Shown one piece after another: positions 29,969 to 37,287 of a DNA stretch of 40,134 nucleotides. Below the pieces are notes generated by a model that searched no databases, was not told the origin of the DNA, and was given only the letters and a program-made list of their open reading frames with translations. Positions within the stretch are counted from its first letter, which is position 1. The number at the start of each line of letters is the position of its first letter. This DNA comes from an uncultured bacterium (GTDB lineage Bacteria; Verrucomicrobiota; Kiritimatiellia; RFP12; UBA1067), in contig CACWSW010000007.1 of assembly GCA_902763655.1 (NCBI GenBank), positions 1 through 40,134 of the forward strand. Reading direction: 5' to 3'. The position numbers and the translations under genes are program-made.

Positions 29969-30885
29969 GTCGTTATCTCCTCGGTCTTGCGTACTTCCTC
30001 GGCCTGTTGGGCAGGAGGTATGGATTTCCCGAAAATGCGCGGATGCTTCTCTCTCCGGCGCCGGAGCCAGTCTGCCAAAGCTTCTGCGGTGGTCTTCTGA
30101 TGCGGCATCGCCTTGCGTACCCAGCGTAGGATTGCGGTGCGCGAGGCATCGTCCACGCCAGCGTAGCGGATCAGCTTGCCGTTGTGTGCCACGGAGATGC
30201 GTCCAGTCTCCTCGGAGACGACGAGCACGAGGGCGTCTGTCTCCTCGCTGAGGCCGACTGCCGCGCGATGACGCATGCCGGACATGGAAAGGTCGCTCAA
30301 GCTGGAGACGGGGAAGAGGCAGTGCGCGGCAGCGATACGGCCGTGGCGCATGATGACGCCACCGTCGTGGAGCGGCATCGGCTCGGTGAAAATAGCGAAG
30401 AAGAGCTCCGGGGAGACGAGCGCGTCGAGAGATACTCCGGTAGCCTCGTAGCCGCGGAGCGAGATGCCGCGCTCGAAGGCGATCAGCGCACCCGTCTTCG
30501 ACTTGGCCAGCTTGATGACGATGGATACGATCTCTTCTGGCGTCGTGCGCGATCCTAATCCCTGCGCGCGATGGCGGTCGGAGAGGAACGAACCCATCGT
30601 GGCGAGCGCCCGCCTGATTTCAGGCTGGAAGATTACGACGCTTGACATCGCAAGGTAGATGAGCAGCCAGCGCACTACGGCGGACAGCACCTTGAAGTCG
30701 AACAGCTGCGTGAACGCGATAAGGAGAGAGAAGAGGATCGCGATGCCCATGAGCAGCTGGCCGAAGCGAGAGCCGCGCGCCGCCTTCAGGATCGCGTAGA
30801 TGACCACATACAGGATGAGTATCTGCACGGCGTCGGGGAGGTAGACCATGACGTCGGAGACAATGTCGTGCCAGTGAATGTTCAT
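29965..30885 (-). CDS. cdaA: Diadenylate cyclase CdaA
   Basis: 306 residues from MNIHWHDIV (ATG 30885, SD GGAGAC). Three N-terminal membrane helices (ILILYVVIYAILKAA, LLMGIAILFSLLIAFTQL, VRWLLIYLAMSSVVIF) precede the DisA_N/DAC catalytic domain. The nucleotide motif is LHDGGVIM (about 173), where most enzymes have DGA, so Ala is replaced by Gly. The second motif RHR is intact in SGMRHRAAVGLSEETDA (about 204). The enzyme makes cyclic di-AMP from two ATP at the membrane; c-di-AMP commonly controls potassium transport and wall homeostasis. It overlaps folP by 4 nt and the CdaR-like peptide gene by 4 nt. A basic, Pro-rich tail (about 275-306) extends beyond the domain. Confidence 0.94.
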   Translation of the reverse strand: MNIHWHDIVSDVMVYLPDAVQILILYVVIYAILKAARGSRFGQLLMGIAILFSLLIAFTQLFDFKVLSAVVRWLLIYLAMSSVVIFQPEIRRALATMGSFLSDRHRAQGLGSRTTPEEIVSIVIKLAKSKTGALIAFERGISLRGYEATGVSLDALVSPELFFAIFTEPMPLHDGGVIMRHGRIAAAHCLFPVSSLSDLSMSGMRHRAAVGLSEETDALVLVVSEETGRISVAHNGKLIRYAGVDDASRTAILRWVRKAMPHQKTTAEALADWLRRRREKHPRIFGKSIPPAQQAEEVRKTEEITT

Positions 30886-31697
30886 GCCACGTCTCCTTTC
30901 GCGAGGGCGTCCACGACCTTGAGGGCCTGCACGGTTTCCTTGACGTCGTGCACACGCACGACACTTGCGCCGTTCATCGCGCACCACACCGCCGCACCTA
31001 TGCTGCCGCCCAGCCGGTCGTGCGGATCTTCCGCGCCCGTGAGCGTCCCGACAATCCTCTTGCGCGAGACGCCCACCAGCACCGGCGCCTTCTGCGCCAT
31101 GCGGCGGATGCCACCTAGGAGCGCCACGTCCTCTTCGCGCGTCGTGCCGAAGCCGATCATGGGATCGATGACGAGTTGAGAGTTAAGAGCGGAGAGTGAA
31201 GAGTGAAGAGAGGACAGGGGGCTGGCGCTGTCGGCGGCCGGCGGTCGATTGTCGAAGAAGATGCTGGCCGGGAGCACGAGGCCGCAGCTGGTCTTGCCCG
31301 CGAGCTCGAGCATGGCAGGGACGGACTTCGCGTAGACGCAGTTGAGTATGGCTGCGCCGAGGCATAGCGCGCGCTCGGCGGTCTCGGGGTGGTACGTGTC
31401 GATGGAGATCGGCATTGTCGGCATCTCGCGCACGAGGATGCGCAGCACCGGCTCCAGTCGCGCCCATTCGGCCTGCCAGGAGATCGGCGTCGCGCCTGGG
31501 CGCGTGGACTCCGCGCCGAGGTCTATGATGTCGGCTCCTTCGCGTGCGAGGGCGCGCGCGCGCGAAACGGCCGCCTCGGTGCGCAGGCAACGCACCCCGT
31601 CCGAGAACGAGTCGGGGGTGATGTTGACGATTCCCATGACGCGCGTCCGGGAAAGGTCGATCTCAAACTGTCGGCATGTCCAGGTCACTCTTGGCAC
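30882..31697 (-). CDS. folP: Dihydropteroate synthase family protein (divergent)
   Basis: 271 residues, overlapping the ftsH end by 13 nt and cdaA by 4 nt. DHPS condenses 6-hydroxymethyl-dihydropterin diphosphate with p-aminobenzoate in folate synthesis. Retained motifs: VMGIVNITPDSFSDG, IIDLGAESTRPGA, ISIDTY, VIDPMIGFG (Asp kept, usual DPGxGF), VGVSRKRIVG and VVRVHDV. Unlike typical enzymes, the expected NDxS strand reads LNCVYAK, the MHxxG loop is not seen, and GFxKxxxxN reads GFGTTREED. A Ser/Leu-rich insert (SSLHSSLSALNSQ) is encoded by a short GAGTGAAGAG-type repeat at 31172-31216. The ftsH-folP neighbourhood is also found in other bacteria. Likely functional but divergent. Confidence 0.85.
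   Translation of the reverse strand: MPRVTWTCRQFEIDLSRTRVMGIVNITPDSFSDGVRCLRTEAAVSRARALAREGADIIDLGAESTRPGATPISWQAEWARLEPVLRILVREMPTMPISIDTYHPETAERALCLGAAILNCVYAKSVPAMLELAGKTSCGLVLPASIFFDNRPPAADSASPLSSLHSSLSALNSQLVIDPMIGFGTTREEDVALLGGIRRMAQKAPVLVGVSRKRIVGTLTGAEDPHDRLGGSIGAAVWCAMNGASVVRVHDVKETVQALKVVDALAKGDVA
31172..31216. repeat. GAGTGAAGAG-type simple repeat inside folP
   Basis: About 45 nt of purine-rich units (gagttgagagttaagagc, then gagagtgaagagtgaagag) on the plus strand. They code SSLHSSLSALNSQ on the minus strand, just before the conserved DPMIGFG strand. The same unit type occurs in inverse orientation at the end of ftsH, about 510 nt away. Confidence 0.6.
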
Positions 31698-33646
31698 TTC
31701 GCTTCTTCTGGGCTATTCGTTTCCAACTCTTCATTCTTTGCTGTCAACTCTTCACTCTTCCCGAGGCCTAGCAGCTTCTCCACATCGCGGCCGTCCATGG
31801 TCTCTTTCTCGAGAAGTGTGGTGGCGAGGAGCTCCAGCTTGGCGTAGTTCTCCTCCAGCAGCTTCGTGGCGCGGTCGTATGCGGAGGATATGAGCTCCTG
31901 CACCTCGGCGTCGATGGCCTCGGCCGTCTTCGAGGAATACGGCGGCGGGGCCTCCTCCGCGGCGAACTGGTTGGGCTCTATGAACGCCTGGAAGCCGAAC
32001 GTCTTGCTCATGCCGTAGCGGCACACCATTGCGCGTGCGATGTCGGTGGCGACCGCTATGTCGGAGGCGGCGCCCGTGGAAATGTCGTGCGTGTGCATCT
32101 CCTCGGCGATGCGGCCGCCGCAGAGGACCGCCAGCTCGTCGAGGAAGTAGGTGCGCGAACGGTTGAGGACGTCCTTCTCGGGGAGGGTCATCGTCACGCC
32201 AAGCGCGCGTCCGCGCGGGATGATGGAGACCTTGTGCAGCGGGTCGGCGTTCTCCACGAGCAGCTGGAGCAGCGCGTGGCCCGCCTCGTGCCATGCGGTG
32301 GTCTCGTATTCCTTGCGGGTGAAGCCGGCGCTCTTGCGCTCGCGGCCCCAGAACACCTTGTCGCGCGCCTCCTCGAGGATGGCGTGCGGAATCTCGGTCA
32401 TGCCGTTGCGCGCGGCGAGGAGCGCGGCCTCGTTGATGATGTTGGCGAGGTCGGCGCCGGAATGGCCGGAGGTGCCGCGCGCAAGGCGGGAGAGGTCGGC
32501 GTCGGGGGCGAGCTTCACCTTGGAGGCGTGCAGCTTGAGTATCTCCTCGCGGCCCTTGAGCGTGGGCAGGTCGACGTGCACCTGGCGGTCGAAGCGTCCA
32601 GGGCGGAGGAGCGCGGGGTCGAGGATGTCCGGGCGGTTGGTGGCGGCGATCACGATCACGCCGTCGTTCGTGCCGAAGCCGTCCATCTCCACGAGCATCG
32701 CGTTGAGAGTCTGGTCGGCGCTCCTGACCGCCGTGAATCCGCCGGCGTTGCGCTTCTGCCCCACGGAGTCGATCTCGTCGATGAAGATGATGCACGGCGC
32801 GTTCTTCTTGCCCTGCTCGAACATGTCGCGCACGCGGCTTGCGCCCACGCCGACGAACATCTCCTCGAAGTCGCTGCCGCTGATGGAGAAGAAGGGCACC
32901 TTGGCCTCGCCCGCTATGGCCTTGGCGAGAAGCGTCTTGCCAGTGCCGGGCGGACCCACGAGAAGTATTCCGCGCGGGATGCGAGCGCCGAGCTTGGTGA
33001 ACTTGCCCGGATCCTTCAGGAACTCGACGATCTCCTGCACCTCCTCCTTCGCCTCGTCGACGCCAGCGACGTCCTTGAAGGTTATCTTGCCCTTGCCCCT
33101 GTTCTCGTCCATGAGCCTCGCCTTGGACTTGCCGAACGAGAACATGCCGCCCGATCCGCCGCCCATCATCTTGCGGTAGATGAGGAACCACATGAGCGCG
33201 GCGAACACGCCGAAGATGAGCAGCTGCTGCATGAACGGCCCGAAGATCGGCTCCTCCTCGCGGATGGGGCACTTTATGGCGTTCTCGGAGAGGAACTCCA
33301 TCAGGCGCTCGTTCTCGTTGGGCACGAGGTTAACGCGGAAGTCGATGTCGTCGCCGTGCAGGCGCCCGACAAGGTACGTGCTGCCGCTCTCCAGCTTCCG
33401 CACGCGCTCCACGCGCTCCACCTGGTTAGCCTCGACGGCAGTGCGGAACTCCGTCTGCGAAATCTCCTTTGCGCGCTTCGTCTCCGGATTCATCAGCCTC
33501 ATCGCCAGGAACGAGGCGGCGATCACCGCGAATACGATCCATCCTCCGCGGCCGTTCGGCACGCGGGCCGCGCTGGGAGCGGACCGTGGCTTCTTGGGTG
33601 CGGACGGCGCGTCTTCCGCGCGCTTTCTATCTTGCTCTTCGGACAT
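31685..33646 (-). CDS. ftsH: ATP-dependent zinc metalloprotease FtsH
   Basis: 653 residues from [14 protein letters not shown] (ATG 33646). The frame is open further upstream, but the promoter and family length favour this start. Membrane helices are at about 35-53 ([19 protein letters not shown]) and about 140-160, with the periplasmic domain between. The AAA+ module has Walker A GPPGTGKT (about 230), [11 protein letters not shown], the pore/second-region segment [24 protein letters not shown] and RPGRFDRQV. The zinc site is HEAGH (about 453-457). It degrades misassembled membrane proteins and regulators. The tail [13 protein letters not shown] comes from a simple repeat (31722-31760). It heads the operon and is divergent from smc, with a leaderless-type promoter. 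Confidence 0.96.
   Translation of the reverse strand: MSEEQDRKRAEDAPSAPKKPRSAPSAARVPNGRGGWIVFAVIAASFLAMRLMNPETKRAKEISQTEFRTAVEANQVERVERVRKLESGSTYLVGRLHGDDIDFRVNLVPNENERLMEFLSENAIKCPIREEEPIFGPFMQQLLIFGVFAALMWFLIYRKMMGGGSGGMFSFGKSKARLMDENRGKGKITFKDVAGVDEAKEEVQEIVEFLKDPGKFTKLGARIPRGILLVGPPGTGKTLLAKAIAGEAKVPFFSISGSDFEEMFVGVGASRVRDMFEQGKKNAPCIIFIDEIDSVGQKRNAGGFTAVRSADQTLNAMLVEMDGFGTNDGVIVIAATNRPDILDPALLRPGRFDRQVHVDLPTLKGREEILKLHASKVKLAPDADLSRLARGTSGHSGADLANIINEAALLAARNGMTEIPHAILEEARDKVFWGRERKSAGFTRKEYETTAWHEAGHALLQLLVENADPLHKVSIIPRGRALGVTMTLPEKDVLNRSRTYFLDELAVLCGGRIAEEMHTHDISTGAASDIAVATDIARAMVCRYGMSKTFGFQAFIEPNQFAAEEAPPPYSSKTAEAIDAEVQELISSAYDRATKLLEENYAKLELLATTLLEKETMDGRDVEKLLGLGKSEELTAKNEELETNSPEEAKCQE
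31722..31760. repeat. GAGTGAAGAG-type simple repeat at the 3' end of ftsH
   Basis: On the minus strand the sequence runs gggaagagtgaagagttgac, then aatgaagagttggaaac. It codes [16 protein letters not shown] in the C-terminal tail, beyond the conserved FtsH core. The folP copy is in the opposite orientation. Confidence 0.55.
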
Positions 33647-33653
33647 GGAAAGT

Positions 33654-33662
33654 AGTATAGCA
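33654..33662 (-). promoter_or_regulatory. Extended -10 of ftsH (TGCTATACT), leaderless arrangement
   Basis: On the minus strand TGCTATACT is followed by 7 nt (actttcc) and then ATG 33646. The expected transcription start falls at or beside the start codon, and no SD is present. This would be the main promoter of the eight-gene ftsH-mcsB operon. Confidence 0.62.
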
Positions 33663-33704
33663 AAAAAGCGTCCGCCGTGCGGAAAAATCGGGACGTTTCC
33701 GCAT

Positions 33705-33733
33705 TTGCGCGCGGGGACGCGTTTTGGTAGAAT
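33705..33733 (+). promoter_or_regulatory. Promoter of smc (TTGCGC, 17 nt, TAGAAT with TGG extension), leaderless
   Basis: A weak -35 TTGCGC (33705-33710) is spaced 17 nt from TAGAAT (33728-33733), extended by TGG. Only 6 nt separate the -10 from GTG 33740. It shares a 93-bp divergent region with the ftsH promoter. Confidence 0.6.
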
Positions 33734-33739
33734 AGCGGC

Positions 33740-35293
33740 GTGTACCTGAAGCAACTAGACATCATCGGTTTCAAATCCTTCGCCGACCGGACGCGCCTGA
33801 CGTTCGAGCCCGGCATGATCGCCATCGTCGGGCCCAACGGATGCGGCAAGTCGAACGTCTCCGACGCCATCCGTTGGGTGCTCGGCGAGCAGCGCCCGAC
33901 GGCCATCCGCTGCTCCAAGCTCGTGGACGTGGTGTTCAACGGCACCGACTCCCGCAAGCCCCTCGGCCTCGCCGAGGTATCCATCACCTTCGCCGACTGC
34001 GAGAAAGAGCTGGGCACCGAGTACCACGAGGTGACCGTGACGCGGCGCGTGTACCGCTCCGGCGAAGGCGAGTACTTCATCAACAAGGTCAAGTGCGGCC
34101 TGAAGGACATCAAGCGCCTCTTCATGGGCACGGGCATCGGCACGTCGTCCTACTCCGTGATGGCGCAGGGGCAGATCGACGCCATCCTCTCGTCGAAGCC
34201 CGAGGACCGGCGCGGCGTCTTCGAGGAGGCCGCCGGCATCACCAAGTTCAAGGCCGACCGCAAGGAGGCCCTGCGCAAGATCGACCAGACGAACCAGAAC
34301 CTCCTGCGCGAGGCCGACGTGCTGCGCGAGATGAAGCGGCAGATCGGCTCGCTCCAGCGCCAGGTGGGCAAGGCGAAGCGCTACAAGGAGCTGCGCGACG
34401 AGCTGCGTGGCCTCGACATCTACGTCTCGAAGGGCAAGATCCAGGCGTTCAACCTCGCGCTGGAGATGAACGCGAAGAACCAGCGCGAGACCGAGCAGGC
34501 CATCGTCGACGCGGCCGCAGCCGTGAACGCCGCCGAGAGCGAAGCCCAGCAGATCCATGCGGACATGCACGCGATCGAGGAGCGCCTCGCAGCGCTCCAG
34601 GCGCAGGCCGCAAGCGCGGAGGGTGCGTACACGCGCGCCCGCGAGGTCATCGGCGTCAACGAGCAGCGCATCGCGGAGTACAAGGCGTGGAGCGACCGCG
34701 ACGGCCGCGAGATACACCAGACTCGCCAGCAGCTCGAGGAGATCGGCATGCAGACCGAGTCCCTCGCGCAGAAGACGGCCTTGCTCGAGGATGGCTTCGA
34801 GGCCGCGAAGGCTGCTCTGGAGGATGCGGAGAAGGCGTTTCGCGAATCGTCGGCGCAGATCGACGAGCTTCGCCGCTCGCTGCAGGAGGCGCGCTCCGAG
34901 TCCGTCGCGTGCGACCGCCACGCGACAGAGGTGCGCGACGAGATCGCCCGCCTGGAGACGCAGGCGCGAGAGACGCTGATGAAGCGCGAACGGCTCGCGA
35001 GCGAGGTGGAGCAGCTCGAGGCCTCTTCCGCCACAGCGGCGCAGACGCTGGCCGAGGTGCAGTCGCGCCTCGATGCGGCGCGCGCCGCCGAGGAGGAGGC
35101 CGCCGCCGCGAACGAGGCGGCCGAGGAGCGCAAGGCTGCCCTGGCGGCGGAACTTGAGGACTTGCGTCAACGACGCGAAGGCGGCGGGCGACGCGTTCGC
35201 CGCCGGCGCGCAGGCGCTTTTGGACGGTGCGCTCGGCCTGCCGGAAGGCACGGTGCTCGGCTCGCTTGCAGATCGCTTCAACGCGCCGCCTGA
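33740..35293 (+). CDS. smc: Chromosome segregation protein SMC, N-terminal part (frameshifted)
   Basis: Begins at GTG 33740 (MYLKQLDIIGFKSFADRT), directly after a leaderless-type promoter. The ATP-binding head has Walker A GPNGCGKSN (residues about 32-40) and the typical VFNGTDSRKPLGLAEVSITF and YSVMAQGQIDAILSSKPEDRRGVFEEAAGI. A long coiled coil runs from about 165 to 475. The frame is genuine to about 35164 (AELEDL). Beyond that the true continuation is in the next frame (VNDAKAAGDAF...), and this frame runs through Arg-rich nonsense to a stop at 35291-35293. One extra base, or two missing, near 35162-35170 would explain it. Because SMC is normally essential, a sequence error is more likely than a dead gene. 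It is divergent from ftsH. Confidence 0.88.
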   Translation: MYLKQLDIIGFKSFADRTRLTFEPGMIAIVGPNGCGKSNVSDAIRWVLGEQRPTAIRCSKLVDVVFNGTDSRKPLGLAEVSITFADCEKELGTEYHEVTVTRRVYRSGEGEYFINKVKCGLKDIKRLFMGTGIGTSSYSVMAQGQIDAILSSKPEDRRGVFEEAAGITKFKADRKEALRKIDQTNQNLLREADVLREMKRQIGSLQRQVGKAKRYKELRDELRGLDIYVSKGKIQAFNLALEMNAKNQRETEQAIVDAAAAVNAAESEAQQIHADMHAIEERLAALQAQAASAEGAYTRAREVIGVNEQRIAEYKAWSDRDGREIHQTRQQLEEIGMQTESLAQKTALLEDGFEAAKAALEDAEKAFRESSAQIDELRRSLQEARSESVACDRHATEVRDEIARLETQARETLMKRERLASEVEQLEASSATAAQTLAEVQSRLDAARAAEEEAAAANEAAEERKAALAAELEDLRQRREGGGRRVRRRRAGAFGRCARPAGRHGARLACRSLQRAA

Positions 35294-37253
35294 ATACCGG
35301 CTTGCGCTAGAGGCCGCGCTCCGCGCGTGGCTCGACGCCGTGGTGGTGAAGGACGCCGACGCCGCGCAGGCCGCAGTGGCGGCGCTCCTGGACAAGCAGG
35401 CCGGCAGCGCGCGGCTCGTGTCCCTCGCGGCGAACAAGGATTTCAAGGGCACCAACGACTTTAAAGTCCTTAACGACCTTAAGGACCTTAAGCGGTTGCT
35501 GGATTGCGTGACCGTGGCCGACGACTTCAAGGACGCGGCGGAGGTTTTGCTCGGCGACGTCCTCGTCGCCGCCGGCCCCGTCCCCGGCTTCACGGCGGTG
35601 ACGCTCCAGGGCGTGGTATACCGAGCCGACGGCACGGTGGACGTGTGGATGCCCGGCACGACGGCGGCCTCGCCGCTCAGCCGCAAGATGCTGATTTCCG
35701 AGACGGCCGAATCGCTCGACGCGCTCCGCGCGAAGATCGAGGCGGGCCGCCAGACGCTCGCGACTGGCGCGGAGCAGTCCGCCGCCCTCGCCGAGCAGGC
35801 GCGCAACGCGGCGGCCGCGCTCGCGAACGCGCGGCGCGCGGCCGCGCAGGCCGAGGGCGAGCACGCCGGCGTGAAGCGCGACGCGGAGGCGCTCAAGGCG
35901 CGCCTCGTGAACGTCCGCGCCGACCTCGACGCGCTCAAGGCCGCGAACGCCGGCGACGACGCTCGCCGCGCCGCGCTGGCGGACGACCTCGAGGCGACGC
36001 TCGCGAAGCGCGACGCGCTCATGGACCGCACGGCGCAGCAGCAGGAAGATCTGCAGGCGCGAGAGACGGCGCACGGCGAGGAGAGCCGCCGCCTGACCGA
36101 GAAGCGAATCACCGCCGCGCAGATGGAGAGCGAGCTCCAGCTCACCGCGCAGCAGAGCGTGGACGCCGCAAAGCGCCGCGACGAGCTGCAGAAGATGATC
36201 GAGGGGCGCGAGGCCGGCATACGCGGCTACGAGGATTCCATCCAGCGCCTGCGCGACGAGACGGCAGAGCTGATGGGCTCCCTCGACGACCTTAAGGAGC
36301 AGGCCGTGGAGATCCACGGTCAGGTGGAGGAGGCGCGCATAGAGCGCAGCCAGCTGCAGCAGAAGCTGTCCGTGTCGGAAGGCGGCGTCGGCGCGAAGCG
36401 CGCGGAGCTGGACAAGGCGCGCGAGTTCAAGGGCAAGCTCGAGATTGCCGCCACCGAGGCGACGATGCGCCGCCAGAACGTGTACGACCACCTGAACACC
36501 GAGTACGGCCTAGATCCGACGGCCGTGCTGCGCGAGCCCGATCCCGAATGGAAGGGCGGCGAGCCGCCGCCGAACGAGGAGCTGGAGGCGAAGGTCAACT
36601 CCCTCACGGCGCAGATCGCCGCGCTCGGCCCAGTGAACATGGTGGCCATCGAGGAGTACCAGGAGCTGGAGGAGAGGTACACGCGCGAGAAGGCGCAGGA
36701 GGCTGACCTGCTCGCCGCGAAGGAGCAGATACTTGCGCTCATCACGAACCTCAACGAGAAGTCCGGCGAGATGTTCCGCACGACGTTCGAGCAGGCCAAC
36801 GCGAACTTCCAGAAGATGTTCACGAAGCTCTTCAACGGCGGCGAGGCGCGTCTCGTGCTGCTGGAGAACGCAGAGGATCCGCTCGAGTGCGGCATCGACA
36901 TCATCGCCCGCCCGCCAGGAAAGCGTCCGCAAAGCGTCACGCTCCTCTCCGGCGGCGAGCGCACGATGACGGCCGTGGCGCTGCTTTTCGCGATCTTCAT
37001 GATCAAGCCCGCGCCGTTCTGCATGCTCGACGAGCTGGACGCCGCTCTCGACGACGCGAACATCGGCCGCTTCGTCGACGCGCTGAAGGAGTTCCTCGAC
37101 CGCTCGCAGTTCCTGATCATCACGCACAACCAGCACACGATCGCCGGCTCCGACCTCGTGTACGGCGTGAGCCAGCAGGAGAAGGGCGTGAGCCGCATCA
37201 TCTCGATGCGCCTCACGGACATCGGCATCAAGCCCGTCCCCGACGGAAAGTGA
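35166..37253 (+). CDS. smc: Chromosome segregation protein SMC, hinge and C-terminal part (frameshifted)
   Basis: Continuation of smc in the +1 frame from about 35166; it has no start signal of its own. The hinge domain is intact (LPEGTVLGSLADRFNAPPEYRLALEAALRAWLDAVVV..., to about 35690). It contains the repeat-derived insert TNDFKVLNDLKDLKRL, sharing a 17-mer with the RodZ-like gene. The second coiled coil (35700-36620) follows. The C-terminal head has the signature LLSGGERTMTAVALLFAIF and Walker B PAPFCMLDELDAALDDANI, then FLIITHNQHT. With the N-terminal part the protein would be about 1,170 residues, the usual SMC size. This argues that the two halves are one gene broken by a single event or error. 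Confidence 0.88.
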   Translation, partial: VNDAKAAGDAFAAGAQALLDGALGLPEGTVLGSLADRFNAPPEYRLALEAALRAWLDAVVVKDADAAQAAVAALLDKQAGSARLVSLAANKDFKGTNDFKVLNDLKDLKRLLDCVTVADDFKDAAEVLLGDVLVAAGPVPGFTAVTLQGVVYRADGTVDVWMPGTTAASPLSRKMLISETAESLDALRAKIEAGRQTLATGAEQSAALAEQARNAAAALANARRAAAQAEGEHAGVKRDAEALKARLVNVRADLDALKAANAGDDARRAALADDLEATLAKRDALMDRTAQQQEDLQARETAHGEESRRLTEKRITAAQMESELQLTAQQSVDAAKRRDELQKMIEGREAGIRGYEDSIQRLRDETAELMGSLDDLKEQAVEIHGQVEEARIERSQLQQKLSVSEGGVGAKRAELDKAREFKGKLEIAATEATMRRQNVYDHLNTEYGLDPTAVLREPDPEWKGGEPPPNEELEAKVNSLTAQIAALGPVNMVAIEEYQELEERYTREKAQEADLLAAKEQILALITNLNEKSGEMFRTTFEQANANFQKMFTKLFNGGEARLVLLENAEDPLECGIDIIARPPGKRPQSVTLLSGGERTMTAVALLFAIFMIKPAPFCMLDELDAALDDANIGRFVDALKEFLDRSQFLIITHNQHTIAGSDLVYGVSQQEKGVSRIISMRLTDIGIKPVPDGK
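35455..35493 (+). repeat. 9-bp AAGGACCTT-type repeat inserted in the SMC hinge
   Basis: The run gactttaaagtccttaac followed by gaccttaaggaccttaa codes DFKVLNDLKDLK within the hinge. It shares 17 identical nt with the repeat in the RodZ-like gene (minus strand, 26055-26110). A shorter relative (gtcaaggac twice) occurs in the helicase gene at about 37672-37690. Confidence 0.65.
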
Positions 37254-37287
37254 CCGCATTTCAAGTGAAGGTCGGTCTGGAAGGGTC

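Noticed and set aside
35073..35166. Separate start for the second half of smc at the ATG near 35073
   Set aside because: The first about 30 residues in that frame are antiregister translation of the SMC coiled coil coded in the other frame, so this ATG is not a genuine gene start.
35156..35175. Programmed +1 frameshift site in smc
   Set aside because: No stop codon or slippery sequence of the known prfB type is at the junction; an error in the sequence is the simpler explanation.
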